This document shows, one piece after another, positions 32,518-42,976 of a stretch of 64,000 bases of DNA. Source of the stretch: Heliocidaris erythrogramma (Eukaryota > Echinodermata > Echinoidea > Camarodonta > Echinometridae); NCBI GenBank assembly GCA_025617745.1, contig CM046857.1, positions 29,482,094 to 29,546,093 of the forward strand, read 5' to 3'. The notes beneath the pieces were generated by a model. It did no database searches and was not told where the DNA came from. It saw only the letters and a program-made list of their open reading frames with translations. Made by a program: the position numbers and the translations under genes. How positions within the stretch are numbered: the first letter of the stretch is position 1; each line of letters opens with the position of its first letter.

Positions 32518-34559
32518 TACCCACGCCGATGAAATCGGCAGGGTTATGTAAAGGGCTCCGTATGTTTGTTTTTTACCCACGCCGATGAAATCGGCAGGGT
32601 TATGTAAAGGGCTCCGTATTTACCCACGCCGATGAAATCGGCAGGGTTATGTAAAGGGCTCCGTATGTTTTTTTTTTGTTTGTTTGTTTGTTTGTTTGTT
32701 TGTTTGTTTGTGTACAAGATAACAAGAGAACGGGTGAACGGATTTGCACCAAATTTTCAGGGAATGTTCAGAAAGTGACAGGAAAGAATCGATTAGATTT
32801 TGGTGATGATTGGTTGACCCCTGCACATTCTGTGTGACCTTGAAGTTTTGACCCTGTAGTAAAGTATAGGAACTTCAGTTCAGATAGTGACAGGAAAGAA
32901 ACTAGAAAGATTGATGACCCCAAACTTCGCCTGCAGATGCAGAAATATTTTGGCCAATCAAAACACTCATTACTTCGTCTCACCAAAAGTCTATTTCAGG
33001 TTTATGAATTTTAGAAGACTTTTAGACCCATTATTTGCCATTTCACTTCAAATCCGTACGAGCCTGCAATGAATATTCAAAGGCAACGTATCCCAGCAAC
33101 AAGGGATTGCGCGCGATACCTTTTTTAACTACAAATTCATTTAGATTCAGGCTACCCTACCCCTACGGCTTCTCCTCTATTTCTTATCTTCTGTGCATTT
33201 CTGTTTATTTTCCCCGGTTCTTTCCACTTTGTTGTGGAAGTTTTTGTGATTTATTTTATCCTGGTGGACGTGTAGTACGTGATTTTAATTGTTTTCGGTG
33301 AAAATCTGGTGAGTTTGTTCGACGTGAGTGAGTCTATCGCACTCGCGAGCGTTCGCGTGTATTGATCTGAGTGAGTGGGCTGTGTAGCTAGCTGTACGTA
33401 CATAACTATACACAGCGCTGTCGCGAAGTGACGGCGATCTGGTCGGGCTAGGGAGTACATAACCCCAGGGAGTACAGTGCCTGTGCCTTACTGACTGTAG
33501 TAGGATTGAACTTTTTTCTTTGGGTTATAACGGTCCTGTCATTTGAGATTTGAGTTAGTTTATAACTCATTTATGTCTGTTTGAGTGGATTTCGTAGTTG
33601 TAAAATATATACAAACACTGGATTTCTTTTTAATTTGTGTGGATTTGCAAAATTTGGTGGCTGATCGAGGTTCGCCGAATACATGCACGCCAGTATCCAC
33701 TTTGACTTTGTTGATGGGTGGTGACTGAGCTGAGTGAGTAAGCTCTGTGCCTCGCATGCATTTTGAAGTCGAGATCCAACTTATTTTGTCGTCATATTTA
33801 TTTTATCCAAGCCCGATGAAAAAAAAAAACAACCCCAATTGCAATGTAATTTAAAGATAGAACATGAATACATTTACTAACACTTACATGACTGAACACT
33901 GAATACAAATTGCTAAATGATTTTTTTTCTCACCACGCCACGCTCTCTGACATGTCTAATCAATTACTTTTAGGGGAGGGATGTTTCAATAATAAAATAT
34001 CTTTTTCAGAAGAATTTTTTCAAGGGTGGGGACACACAAAGCCATTGGCGGATCCAGGGGGGGGCACAGCCGGCCCGTGCCCCCATTTTGGAAGAGAAGT
34101 ATGAATTTTTACCATAGACGACCCGCCATTTTCGCGATTGTGCCCCCCCTTTTAGAGTGAAGACCTTTTTTTTTTTTTTTTTTTTGCTTGTCAGGGAATT
34201 CTGGAGGGGAACTGGACCCCAGAACCCCCTTACTAAGCGATTTTTGAAGGTTTGGCGAAAAAAAATTTTTCGTCCCTACCCCCCCCCCCCCACTGAGCGA
34301 CTTTTCGAGAAGCTGGCGAGACCAAAAAAATACGGGTCTACCTTTTCACAAACTTTCATTTTTGTGCCCCCTCTTTTACTAAATCCTGGATCCGCCCCTG
34401 CACAAAGCTATGACCTGGATATGGCAAAATTTATTGGGGGGGGGGGGGAGATGTGCCTCTTGTTATCCCCTTTGAATGGCCTGCTTACAAAAATAATCGC
34501 AACAAAACAAAACCTATTGGGTTAAGGCGTGGGTCTGCCGCCTTTGACGGCCTTTCTAG
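32518..34559 (+). mobile_element. Helentron-like element inside the TIR
   Basis: The 5' end is TACCCACGCCGATGAAATCG; GGCGTGGGT recurs inverted subterminally at 34526. The hairpin AAGGCG/CGCCTT (34524-34545) and terminus CTAG (34556-34559) are followed by TT. The first about 50 bp is repeated three times (ACCCACGCC at 32519, 32575, 32622). A (TTTG)n run follows at 32675-32712. The inside includes a CpG-richer portion (33040-33480) and a hAT MITE. No Rep/helicase was seen. Confidence 0.82.
34043..34400 (+). mobile_element. hAT MITE, copy 2
   Basis: It is nearly identical to 25162-25521, with 8-bp duplication CACAAAGC on both sides (34035-34042, 34401-34408). It is inserted in the Helentron-like element, so it is younger than that element. 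Confidence 0.93.
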
Positions 34560-35120
34560 TTGTCAGTCCATTTGATAGAGCATTCATTCAATTTAGCCAA
34601 ATTTAGCCAAGAGGACACGCTCGGTATTTTAATTTCATTATTTATTCGTTAAAATTATTTTTTGGAGCATTCAGATTACATTTAACCTCATTCTAATTAA
34701 TACTTTTTCAACTGAAATTCATTAAACAAGCATGAATTCGCAAATCGTTCATTCAATTTAGAATTATGTAGTCACGTGATCACAAATATAGTGCGCTCGT
34801 TCATTCGAATTCATTTCTAGGCATCCAATTTAACACGTACTTAAGTCAATTTAGCAGACGTCTTTAAGCGTTTATTCTTCTACTTTTTTTCAATTCTTTC
34901 ATCATAATTTTGTATGAGGATCAGAATATTTCATATTTTCGGATTATTCTTTATTCCTGTATCATCTTGGCAACTTTTCTTTCAATGGTGTATTGTGTGT
35001 GGAGGTTTCAATTTACATCATGATTATTTCTTTCATATGTCTTTCATTATTTGCATTGGGTGGGTGTTACATTAATGCTAACCATCATTAGGAATAAAGA
35101 ATACAGTTCTTAGATCAGTT

Positions 35121-36211
35121 CTAGCCATCAATTTGTTGGCGAGCCAGGCATCTTGGGAGGTATGTCTGGGTGTGGTTAAACCACCGGATGGCTTTCTCTT
35201 GCGTTATTGCGTCCGTATTTCGTCGAGCTGCCTGCTGAACAAGGTTGATTCTCCACTCCTGCATGTTGACCCCAGCTTCTTGTGCTGCTTCTCTGTCGCC
35301 TACCCTCTGCTGCAACTCCGGGCGGGCCAGATCTCGTTTGATGGCTGCCTTAAACGCAGAATGGGCCATCTCCACGCAGTTGAGAAATGGAGAATACGGA
35401 GGAAGAAACTTCAAATGAATCCTTGGGCTTGCATTACCAGGTAGCTGAGCTCTTACACGAGGACGTGCGTTGTCTAAAATCAGGTACACGTCCTCATCAG
35501 GGGGAAGACATTCTCGCATTCATGAGCGGTGGTAGCCAGGAAAGCCTCGAAAGTTTCCCTCGTCACCGTTTTCACTGCAATAGTGTGGTGAACGAGCCCA
35601 ATCTCACTTGAAACTGCAAAAGTGACATTGCACTCCCGACCGCGTTGGCCATGTAAGACCCGACGTGCAGGGACCCCGCGTGGGGCTCTTCCAAAAGAGC
35701 GTCTGGTCCAGAAGTTGTAGCCGGTCTCATCAATGTAGACACAGTGTGCAACGACACTCTCGGCCATAAACCACTGTGCGTACTCCATGCGCGTGTCTAG
35801 GATTCTCGGTGAATTTCTAGCATCTGGGACATCCTCGGCCAGTTTCGTCGTGATGAGCGTTAAGTCAAGTGCTCTAGCAATAGTAGAGACGGATACCGGG
35901 GGCTTCTGCGGAAGAGCTGCCCGTAGATCTACCTTCAGTTGCTCAAGGGTGACTAAGGGGTTACTGCTTACAGTGGCTTGGAGACGAGCTCTCATTTCGT
36001 CATCCATCTTCACGTTTCGCTCGCCTCCCCTTGGCAGCTTGTTGCGTCTCCCGGTCCGGAGATATGTGGCCACAATTGATCTGGCCGTTGAGCGCTTTAT
36101 TCCGAGCGTGTCGGCCAGTTCTAGGTAGTCAAGGTTATGTCCCTCAAATGCTTCTATAAGTCTTTCTCTATCTTGTTGAGATATGCGCCTGTATCTAACT
36201 TGTGCTGCCAT
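35121..36211 (-). pseudogene. DDE transposase, IS630/Tc1-like, one frameshift
   Basis: This is the transposase of the surrounding TA-target element. The N-terminal 243-residue part (35480-36211) starts with a helix-turn-helix (about 14-55, ISQQDRERLIEAFEG...GIKRSTARSIVATY) and a second helical DNA-binding region (about 85-115), then the first catalytic Asp in VYIDETGYNFW (D161). The frame breaks near 35510. The rest (35121-35519) holds the second Asp in LILDNARPR and the Glu in LPPYSPFLNCVE, with 33 residues between them, close to the Tc1 DD34E spacing. DETG and LPPYSP are signatures of the IS630-like group. One indel separates the frames and no homopolymer is present, so true decay is likely. 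Confidence 0.9.
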
Positions 36212-36697
36212 GACTGTACCGAAGAAGATGAAGGGGCTCTGTCGTACTGGTATATATATGCCTTATGGCATGTATGAAAGAAGAGGGGCGTTACAGAACA
36301 ACAAATTCGAGTTATTTACTGCAACAGTGTGTGGCCGAAACAAAAATCACATTTAAATACATATGTTCTCACCTTTTAAAATGGAAATAAAAACTATGAG
36401 GTAATTTGACTGAAAATGTTGGGAATTTGGATGCCCATCCACGAAATTGAATGACTGAAATAACCCCTTCGACCGGTGTTGGCGAATTTGACTGAATATA
36501 GAGCACGTGTCAATTTGAAGACCCCTTTTATGAATTCGAAAGGCACATGTGCAGATTTCATTGTTCGAAATGTTAAATTGAATGTACAAGTTGCAATTTC
36601 GAAAGACAGAATGCGCCGTAACGAGGATTTTTGCTAAATTGAATGAACTTTCTATCAAACACACTGACAAACGTGCGAAATTGGCCGGGAAAACCTA

Positions 36698-36824
36698 TAT
36701 TAACCCACTATCGTTCCACATAATTTACTCTACTCAAAAAGTTTATCACATTTTCTTGCGTTTTTTAAGACTGTCAAAAATTTGGAAAAGGGGGCACATT
36801 TTGGAGGCTGTGTATACCGCTTGC
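36698..36824. other. Short spacer
   Basis: TA duplication of the preceding element, then unassigned sequence. Confidence 0.5.
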
Positions 36825-37262
36825 CAACCGCGTAGCCATGATTTCATTTTAGGGGCGGTTGTGAGCGTATGACCACGACGTTCGTGCAAATTTGAGTGCA
36901 AGGTAACGGCTCGTGTATCACCCTTTTTTAGCCGATAAGTTAGTTCGACGCCCTGATTGCTTTTCAATTATTTGGACGCAATACTACACTGTATGTAACA
37001 GAGGAGGGCGCAGGGAGAGGAAGGGAGTTTCCCCTTCTCGGGCGAAAATTTTTTAGCAAATTTTGAGAGAAAGATAACGGCTCGTAGCACCCTTTTAGGC
37101 CTTTTTTTCTCTCACTTCCCCCCGCATTTTCACTCTCGCTTTTTTTTTTTTTTTTTTTTTTAGTTGGCGGGTTTTTGTTTTGTTTTGTTTTTTGTTTTGT
37201 TTTCGGGGGGGGGGCGCCCAACCGCCCATAGCCCCCCCCCCCCCCCCGGCTACGCGCCTGCC
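36825..37262. mobile_element. GCGTAGCC-ended hAT-like repeat, copy 1
   Basis: The left end CCGCGTAGCCATGATTTC pairs with right end GGCTACGCGCCTG. The inside contains CTTTTCAATTATTTGGACGC, a T run and G/C runs. The larger copy at 56128-56763 supports the family. Confidence 0.7.
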
Positions 37263-37327
37263 ACTTGGGTTTGAAAGGGGGCACGGGCCAGTTGTGTCCC
37301 TCCAAAACCACCGGTGAATTGACTTAC

Positions 37328-37450
37328 TCGTCGACTCCAAACGTGTACTTGAGAGCGATAGACAGACTGTAGTCCATGTGGCCCAGATGGCAAGTCCATT
37401 GTGCACCAGGATACGGTTTGCCCACAAGTCAAATCTAAGAATGAATCGAA
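37328..37450 (-). pseudogene. Possible membrane-protein exon fragment
   Basis: The minus-strand frame reads LWANRILVHNGLAIWATWTT and ends at a consensus donor GTAAGT (complement at 37322-37327). A HNGxAxxATWTT motif is what I recall, unverified, from an uncharacterised multi-pass membrane protein family in marine invertebrates. Downstream of ATWTT the most plausible continuation needs a frame change. It may be a neighbouring exon type to the fragment at 16226-16560 but lies on the opposite strand, so they cannot be one intact gene. Confidence 0.3.
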
Positions 37451-37957
37451 CACAACAATTTTTTTTAGGGTAACGTTAGGGTCAAAGGGAAGGAATGTTG
37501 CTTTTTGCGGCTCATCAAGTCTCTATTATCATGGTAGTCTAGCTGAAGCCAGGGTATATTATTGGCAGAACTAGCGTAGCCGGGAAGGAGGGCAGGGGGC
37601 AGACTGCCGCCTGACAACTTTTGACAAATAATAGGTCATCGGGCAGTGGCGTGGCGGGGGGGGGGGGGGGGGGGCAATACGGGCGAAAAATCCCTTTTTT
37701 TTTTTTTTAAATTTGCTTGTCAGAGAATTATGGAGGAAAACATCTGATACATCCCCCCCTACTGAGCGACTTTTGGAGGGCTGGCAAAAACAAAATTGTC
37801 GTGTGTGTGTGGGGGGGGGGGGGGTGGTGGGGCACTGGTCTTACTCTGGGAATGAAATGTGATAGAATAAGGTCATCAAGAGAAGGGAGATATGGGAGTA
37901 GTTAGCTTTATCTTCTTTTCTTGACGATTTCCTCCTCCCTCTTTCAGTCTTTCTCTC

Positions 37958-38001
<44 letters not shown>

Positions 38002-38587
38002 ATCTCTCTCTGTACATATAGATCTTTATATTTCCTTTTTCTTCTCCTTTCAACTATTCAATTGGGAGTACGCACTCCCCAGTGCCCCTAGCTACGCCAA
38101 TAAATATCATCATGATTTTCATCATCCACTGGATCTAGGATTTTTCAAAAGGTGGGGAACAATTCTGAAAAATATCTGTCCAGCGGAAAAGAAAAGTGCC
38201 TTTTTGGACGAAGATGCATATGTTATTTTGGGGCTGCATACCTGTATCAATTGGTTTTTAAACCGGGATGGGCCAGCTGTGCCCCTCCCCCTTCCCCCAT
38301 TTGTAAGTGATCATCGTTATCAACCGGTTATCAATGGGTAATAAACAACCATTTTTGAAGATAAACGGATGAAAATATAAAACGGTTCTCAAACTTACTT
38401 TCCATATTCTCTAAAAACAAATAGATACTGATACACTAGCTCTGGTAGTGGCTAAACCGATCGCAATATACAATGTGACGTCACTTAAGGTGGATATGAT
38501 GAAACTCAAATTTATTTAGACAGATTTTTGAAAAAGTCCCTGGTGTGGGAGGGGGATAACTCCCTCCCCCGGCTCGGTCGCTTCGCT
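37451..38587. other. Unassigned DNA with hAT fragment and CT repeat
   Basis: GTGGCGTGGCGGGG, T run and TTGCTTGTCAGAGAATTATG at 37650-37740 are a hAT MITE fragment. A (CT)n tract occupies 37955-38010. No gene seen. Confidence 0.5.
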
Positions 38588-39547
38588 CAGTGGCGTATCT
38601 AGGGGGCAGGGCGCCACTAGGAGGGGCGAAAAAAAGCAAAGGAGACAAAGAAAATAAGGGGGAAATTTAAAAAAATCTTAATCTAAATGTAGATTTTGAA
38701 GGTCTGAAATGCGGAAATTTTCCAAAGCTCGGTCGCTTTGCATACTCGCACAATTATTTTCTTTCAGAATCTCGTAATTTTGCGCCCCCAGTATCAGTGG
38801 CGGGACAGGGAGCACGTGCCCCGGGCCGCACTTGGAGGGGGCGCAAAAACCCCAAAAGAGAAAAAAAACCGAAACGGAATAAATGAAGAAAAAATCATAA
38901 TACGGATTATGCGCCCCCCCCCCCCCCAAAAAAAAAAAAAAAAAAAAAATCCGAAGGGTTAATGCATTAGAAATACATTTTTTTGAGGGTTGGAAATGCA
39001 AAAAATTTCAAAAGCTCAGTTGCTTTGCTCCCTTCCCTAATTATTAGCTTTAAGGATCTCGTAATTTTGCGCCCCCCGTATATAGTTCTCAAACAGCTTA
39101 AAGGGTCCAAAATTTGAAAAATAAAAATGTAATTGTCGTTGTTTTGCTCGCTATCATGTAATAAGTTTCATCTGAATCTTGCTAGATATATTGCGCCACA
39201 ATAAACTGTATAAAACAGCATTTGCAACATTTGCAACATTTGAATGAGGGTTTTTCAAGGGTTTTCGTTATTTTTGCTCCCAGTTTTAGAAGTGAGTGAA
39301 TAGAAAACCGTTTATCAATGTACTAAATTCGAAATTCTCGATTGCTCAATAGCAGTAGTTCAATTGCAAAATTTCCTGAGTAAAATGCACAGGGAATTAC
39401 GTTTTTAGGGTTAAAAATGGACAAAATTGCCACTCGGTCGCCTTGTTCCGTCACTTCTACAATAACTTAAATAAGTTTGGGGACTCGGGGGTTGGGGCGC
39501 AACTGAATTGTTTGCTTCGGGCGCCATAATCCCTAGATACGCCACTG
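38588..39547. mobile_element. hAT-like repeat with CAGTGGCGTATCTAGGG ends
   Basis: CAGTGGCGTATCTAGGG at 38588 is the inverted counterpart of CCCTAGATACGCCACTG ending at 39547. A second GTGGCGGGACAGGGAGC start at 38796 suggests a nested related element. No 8-bp duplication was found, so the two ends may come from different copies. Confidence 0.75.
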
Positions 39548-39903
39548 CCCAGTATATAGTTCTTATTCTTCGACACCCTGGTTGGAGGTGATTAATCTAT
39601 ATATGAATCAGTTTAATTAAATTCAAGATTATTTTTCAAAGTAGCTTCCAGATTTTGTCATATTTTCAACCCTTGTACAGGAGTCAATGTGTGTGTATGT
39701 GATGTCCTTACAATGCTTTATGGCACTTCATTCAGGAATTCAGACTATTATAGCAAGCAGGGCTGTTGAACTATGAACATTAAAGCAACATGCATGCTTC
39801 ACGTGCACAGGCCATATGGTTAGGACACACTCACTTAAACGTTCATTGACTCCTTTGTCAGGGGTGGCGCAAGGGTATTATCATAGGAGGGGCAAGAAGA
39901 CCC

Positions 39904-40240
39904 ACACTGTAAAAAAATTCCTGTAGATTTTACGGTGAATTACCGGCAACTCTGCTGCACGGTAAGTTACCGTAATTTTATTTTACGGTAAGCTGCTGTA
40001 ACTTCGTCCTACAGTAAATTACCGTAAATTTTGAATATCTACAGGGAAATACCGTAAAATGTACTGTATTTTCCTGTAAAATTTACAACTTGTAATTTTT
40101 GTTACATTACAGTGATGTACTGTATATTTCCTACAGTAATTTGCTGTACAATTCCCCCATTTACCCCAGGTACTGTAGAATTCATACAGTAAATTACTGT
40201 TCCCATTTTTCCCATTTACAGTAAAATACCATTAAAATCA
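39904..40240. repeat. TTACGGTAA-rich repeat with CACTGTAAAAAA end
   Basis: It starts CACTGTAAAAAAATTCCTG and contains many TTTACGGTAA / TTACCGTAA and TACTGTA motifs in both orientations. It is probably a decayed MITE; the right end is unclear. Confidence 0.6.
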
Positions 40241-40623
40241 CGCAATTGACACCAAAAAACACTTCAATACAACATATGAATGAAACTTTGAAAGTCTATA
40301 TTGTGTTAACATGCAATAGAAATATGTCCTATTTCACATAGGAATAGTACAATTTGTAAAAGGATGCAACAATGCCTGCAAGTAGAAATTACGGCGTCTG
40401 GGTTGCTTCCGGGTTCATCGAGTATAATATAGTTGATTTCAAGTAATTTGTTATATACCTGCGTGATAACCTGATGAGTGCAGGTCGAGTTCGTTATCAT
40501 GACTTGTCTCTTTTTCGTGCCATATAAAATAGGGCCTATATATATATGTATATATTCTGTTTGTTTCTCCTGTTTCTTTTTTAGGGGGAGGGTGGTCACT
40601 TGAAAAATTATTGGGGCAACCCA
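40241..40623. other. Unassigned DNA
   Basis: No gene or repeat family recognised. Confidence 0.5.
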
Positions 40624-40696
40624 ATCTACACAAAACACGTACTCGACCGCTAGGAGCATGTATTTATGCTCCTAGCGGTCGAGTGTTTTGTGTAGA
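40624..40696. repeat. Near-perfect 32-bp-stem hairpin
   Basis: ATCTACACAAAACAC plus CTCGACCGCTAGGAGCAT on the left pairs with ATGCTCCTAGCGGTCGAG plus TGTTTTGTGTAGAT on the right around a short loop. The left arm has an extra 4 bases (GTAC or ACGT) as a bulge. Confidence 0.95.
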
Positions 40697-41283
40697 TAAA
40701 AAATGTAAGGTGTATTGGCCCCTTCACCCTTGCGATGTAAGCAGATAGTCCCATTTAGAGAAACGAATAAGAAGCAAACCTGATTTGCTGTAAATCAGTT
40801 TCATAACTGCAATGGCTACCCTGTGTAAATAAAACGGAAATAAATAAAGAAAGAAATGAAATTTTCACTCAAAGGGTATCGAAAATGGGCAAAGGCTAAG
40901 CAAGCCATCGCTGCAACACTTATCAAATGAAAGCTCTGAGTCTGTTCCAAGGCCTGCCTGCCAGTTGAAGAAAAGCATAAGAAGGTATCCATCCAGTGGT
41001 TACCAGGAGGCTCAGTGGAGGGACAACTTTTTCTCATCCTTAAATGATAAATGCATGCTTTCCCGCACGAAAATTATGGATAGCAAATTCATAATTGCAA
41101 ATTTCGTTCTTCTTCTTGTCCGCCGGGTGAGGAATAATTTCTACTTGTTGCCCTGCAATGCACCATGTGAACAACTCCGCACAAAGAACAAGATATTTAT
41201 ACATTTACTCATTATAATTACACTGTATATTCAAAATAACGAAAAGTTAAAGAAAACAATGACAAAAATCCAAATTATACATT
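40697..41283. other. Unassigned DNA
   Basis: No convincing gene; short overlapping frames only. Confidence 0.5.
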
Positions 41284-41345
41284 AATATAAGCTACAGCGT
41301 CACCATTTAGATTGAATGGTGACGCTGTACATGTTAGCTTATATG
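41284..41345. repeat. Hairpin with 15-bp inner stem
   Basis: TACAGCGTCACCATT (41293-41307), a 7-base loop, then AATGGTGACGCTGTA. Outer ATATAAGC and GCTTATAT also pair, with an internal asymmetry. Confidence 0.9.
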
Positions 41346-42821
41346 CAAATGAGGCAAATCCGCGGGTGCTACCTTTCGTCTATATTATTTCATTTGTCTA
41401 TGTATGGTATATACAGTACAGTACATGCAGTGCGTGATCGTGTGAAGAAGATGGACTTGAATTAGCCTACACTGTTACGTGTAAGTGAGCCATTACATTT
41501 TGACAAATAATATATTAACTGTAACTATTTCATGTATGGTACTCTTTATCTCATAATGATGTCAAAAATCTAACTGTTAGTGTTAGATCTAACATGTATT
41601 AGATCTAATGTAGATCTAGACTCACTCACTAGACTAGTCACTTTATGAATAGAGGTAGGCCTACGGTCTATATTAAGTAAAGACACTCTGCCTCTGACTG
41701 ATCTAAGCGAGGGGGTCTGCATTGGAACCGCCGCCAAACAAATTTCCCTGTGAATTCTGGACTGTCTCATATTACTGCGCTGCTTTCAAACCTTTGTGAT
41801 ACTACAACTACATTCATTCTTTTTCGGATTTTATGTAAAACCAAGGAGTTATCACAGAACAAATGGAAAAATGCGTTATCTTTATCTTTCATGCTTTCTC
41901 CTCTTAAAGCTTTTATTCATCATGTTTTCATATTCAACAAAGAGACTCTGCTATTTTCAAGAAGATTGACATTGCAGTCTTTCTCTCGATATATTATACT
42001 AGGTGATCTTTGTGCCAAATTTTGTAAGGACGATCGGGTGTTCCACAGGCGAGATCTAATGATCTGCCGGCGGATTTTGTATTCGTTATACTTATACAAA
42101 ATACGCCACCGCCACACGATCTGCCCACAGAACTCCTAAAGACGTAGAAGGCTCATACCCATTCACAACGCACAGATCGCGGTATCGCCGTAATACCCGG
42201 TGTAGGATTCGCTCGAGTGCACACACGCCGTCATATTGCTTAGTCCTCGATCTTTTCAACTAACCCACCAGACCGTGTGCTTCTCAATGTCTATTTATAT
42301 TATATCGGATCTTCTTTATCGAAATAAAGGGCCTTGTGCCTTCATCACTTGAAATTTTGAAGTTGGCTTTTCCACTGAAGTTCAGCTGCTCTTTCATACA
42401 TAAGTAACGTCAACTAATATCATGTACATTTAAGGAGGGGGGGGGGGGGGGTCTCTTTCGGACACAAAGGTTAAAATTGTATTCTCTCAAATTCGAGTAA
42501 TATCAAACAGTTGTTTTTTCTATCACTATTATCATTTTAGTTCCCTTTCAAGAAAGTAGTCCGAGTTCGTTTGTTCACATTCATCCTTCTTCACACCCCT
42601 CGGAAAAAGCAACAAAAAATATACTTGCTTTTTTGGTACCATGTACATGACTTGTAAAACGTTATACTTTTTGTACAGTTTCATCTGATATAAAAAGGCC
42701 AACAACTTTGGGTTTTTCATTGGTAGGCCATTATCTATAGCATACGCATGGAATTGGTATGGATGTACCCCCTACGCTCGATGGAAAGAGAGGGGCTATA
42801 TGTTACTTTGCTTCGACGGGA
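41346..42821. other. Unassigned DNA
   Basis: No gene. Segment 42108-42155 (ATCTGCC...CACAGAACTCCTAAAGACGT...GCTC) is the inverted relative of 45932-45990. A G run lies at 42437-42450. Confidence 0.45.
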
Positions 42822-42893
42822 GCCCGGATAGCTCAGTTGGTAGAGCACTGGTCATGTAATCCAGGGTCCCGGGTTCGAATCCCGGTCGGGGCA
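42822..42893 (+). tRNA. tRNA-Thr(UGU)-like gene or pseudogene, copy 2
   Basis: Same sequence as 10547-10617 except CGGGGCA for CGTGGCA at the 3' side, with the same 5' flank (TTACTTTGCTTCGACGGGA) and 3' flank (TTGTAATTTTCTCACATTT). The anticodon position reads TGT with A at position 33. The left palindrome arm of copy 1 is absent here. A and B boxes are intact; functional status is uncertain. Confidence 0.55.
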
Positions 42894-42976
42894 TTGTAAT
42901 TTTCTCACATTTCTTTATGATATATTCAACTTTGGGTTTTTTGGCACTGTTTTAGTTCTAAGTACAAAGTAAAGTA

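Larger units (their letters stand above)
32490..36697 (-). mobile_element. TA-target DNA transposon with long TIRs (IS630/Tc1-related)
   Basis: The ends TAGGTTTTCCCGGCC (32490) and GGCCGGGAAAACCTA (ending 36697) are flanked by TA. The inverted repeat is about 65 bp: its inner half (TTTGATAGA...TTCATTCAATTTAGC) lies at 34571-34600 on the left, because a Helentron-like element was inserted within the repeat, and at about 36632-36660 on the right. Removing the insert leaves a 2.17-kb element with one minus-strand transposase. Multiple ATTCAATTTA-like motifs are spread over both subterminal regions. Confidence 0.88.

Noticed and set aside
33035..33480. Host gene captured by the Helentron-like element
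   Set aside because: The segment is more CG-rich but contains no frame or splice pattern I can support.
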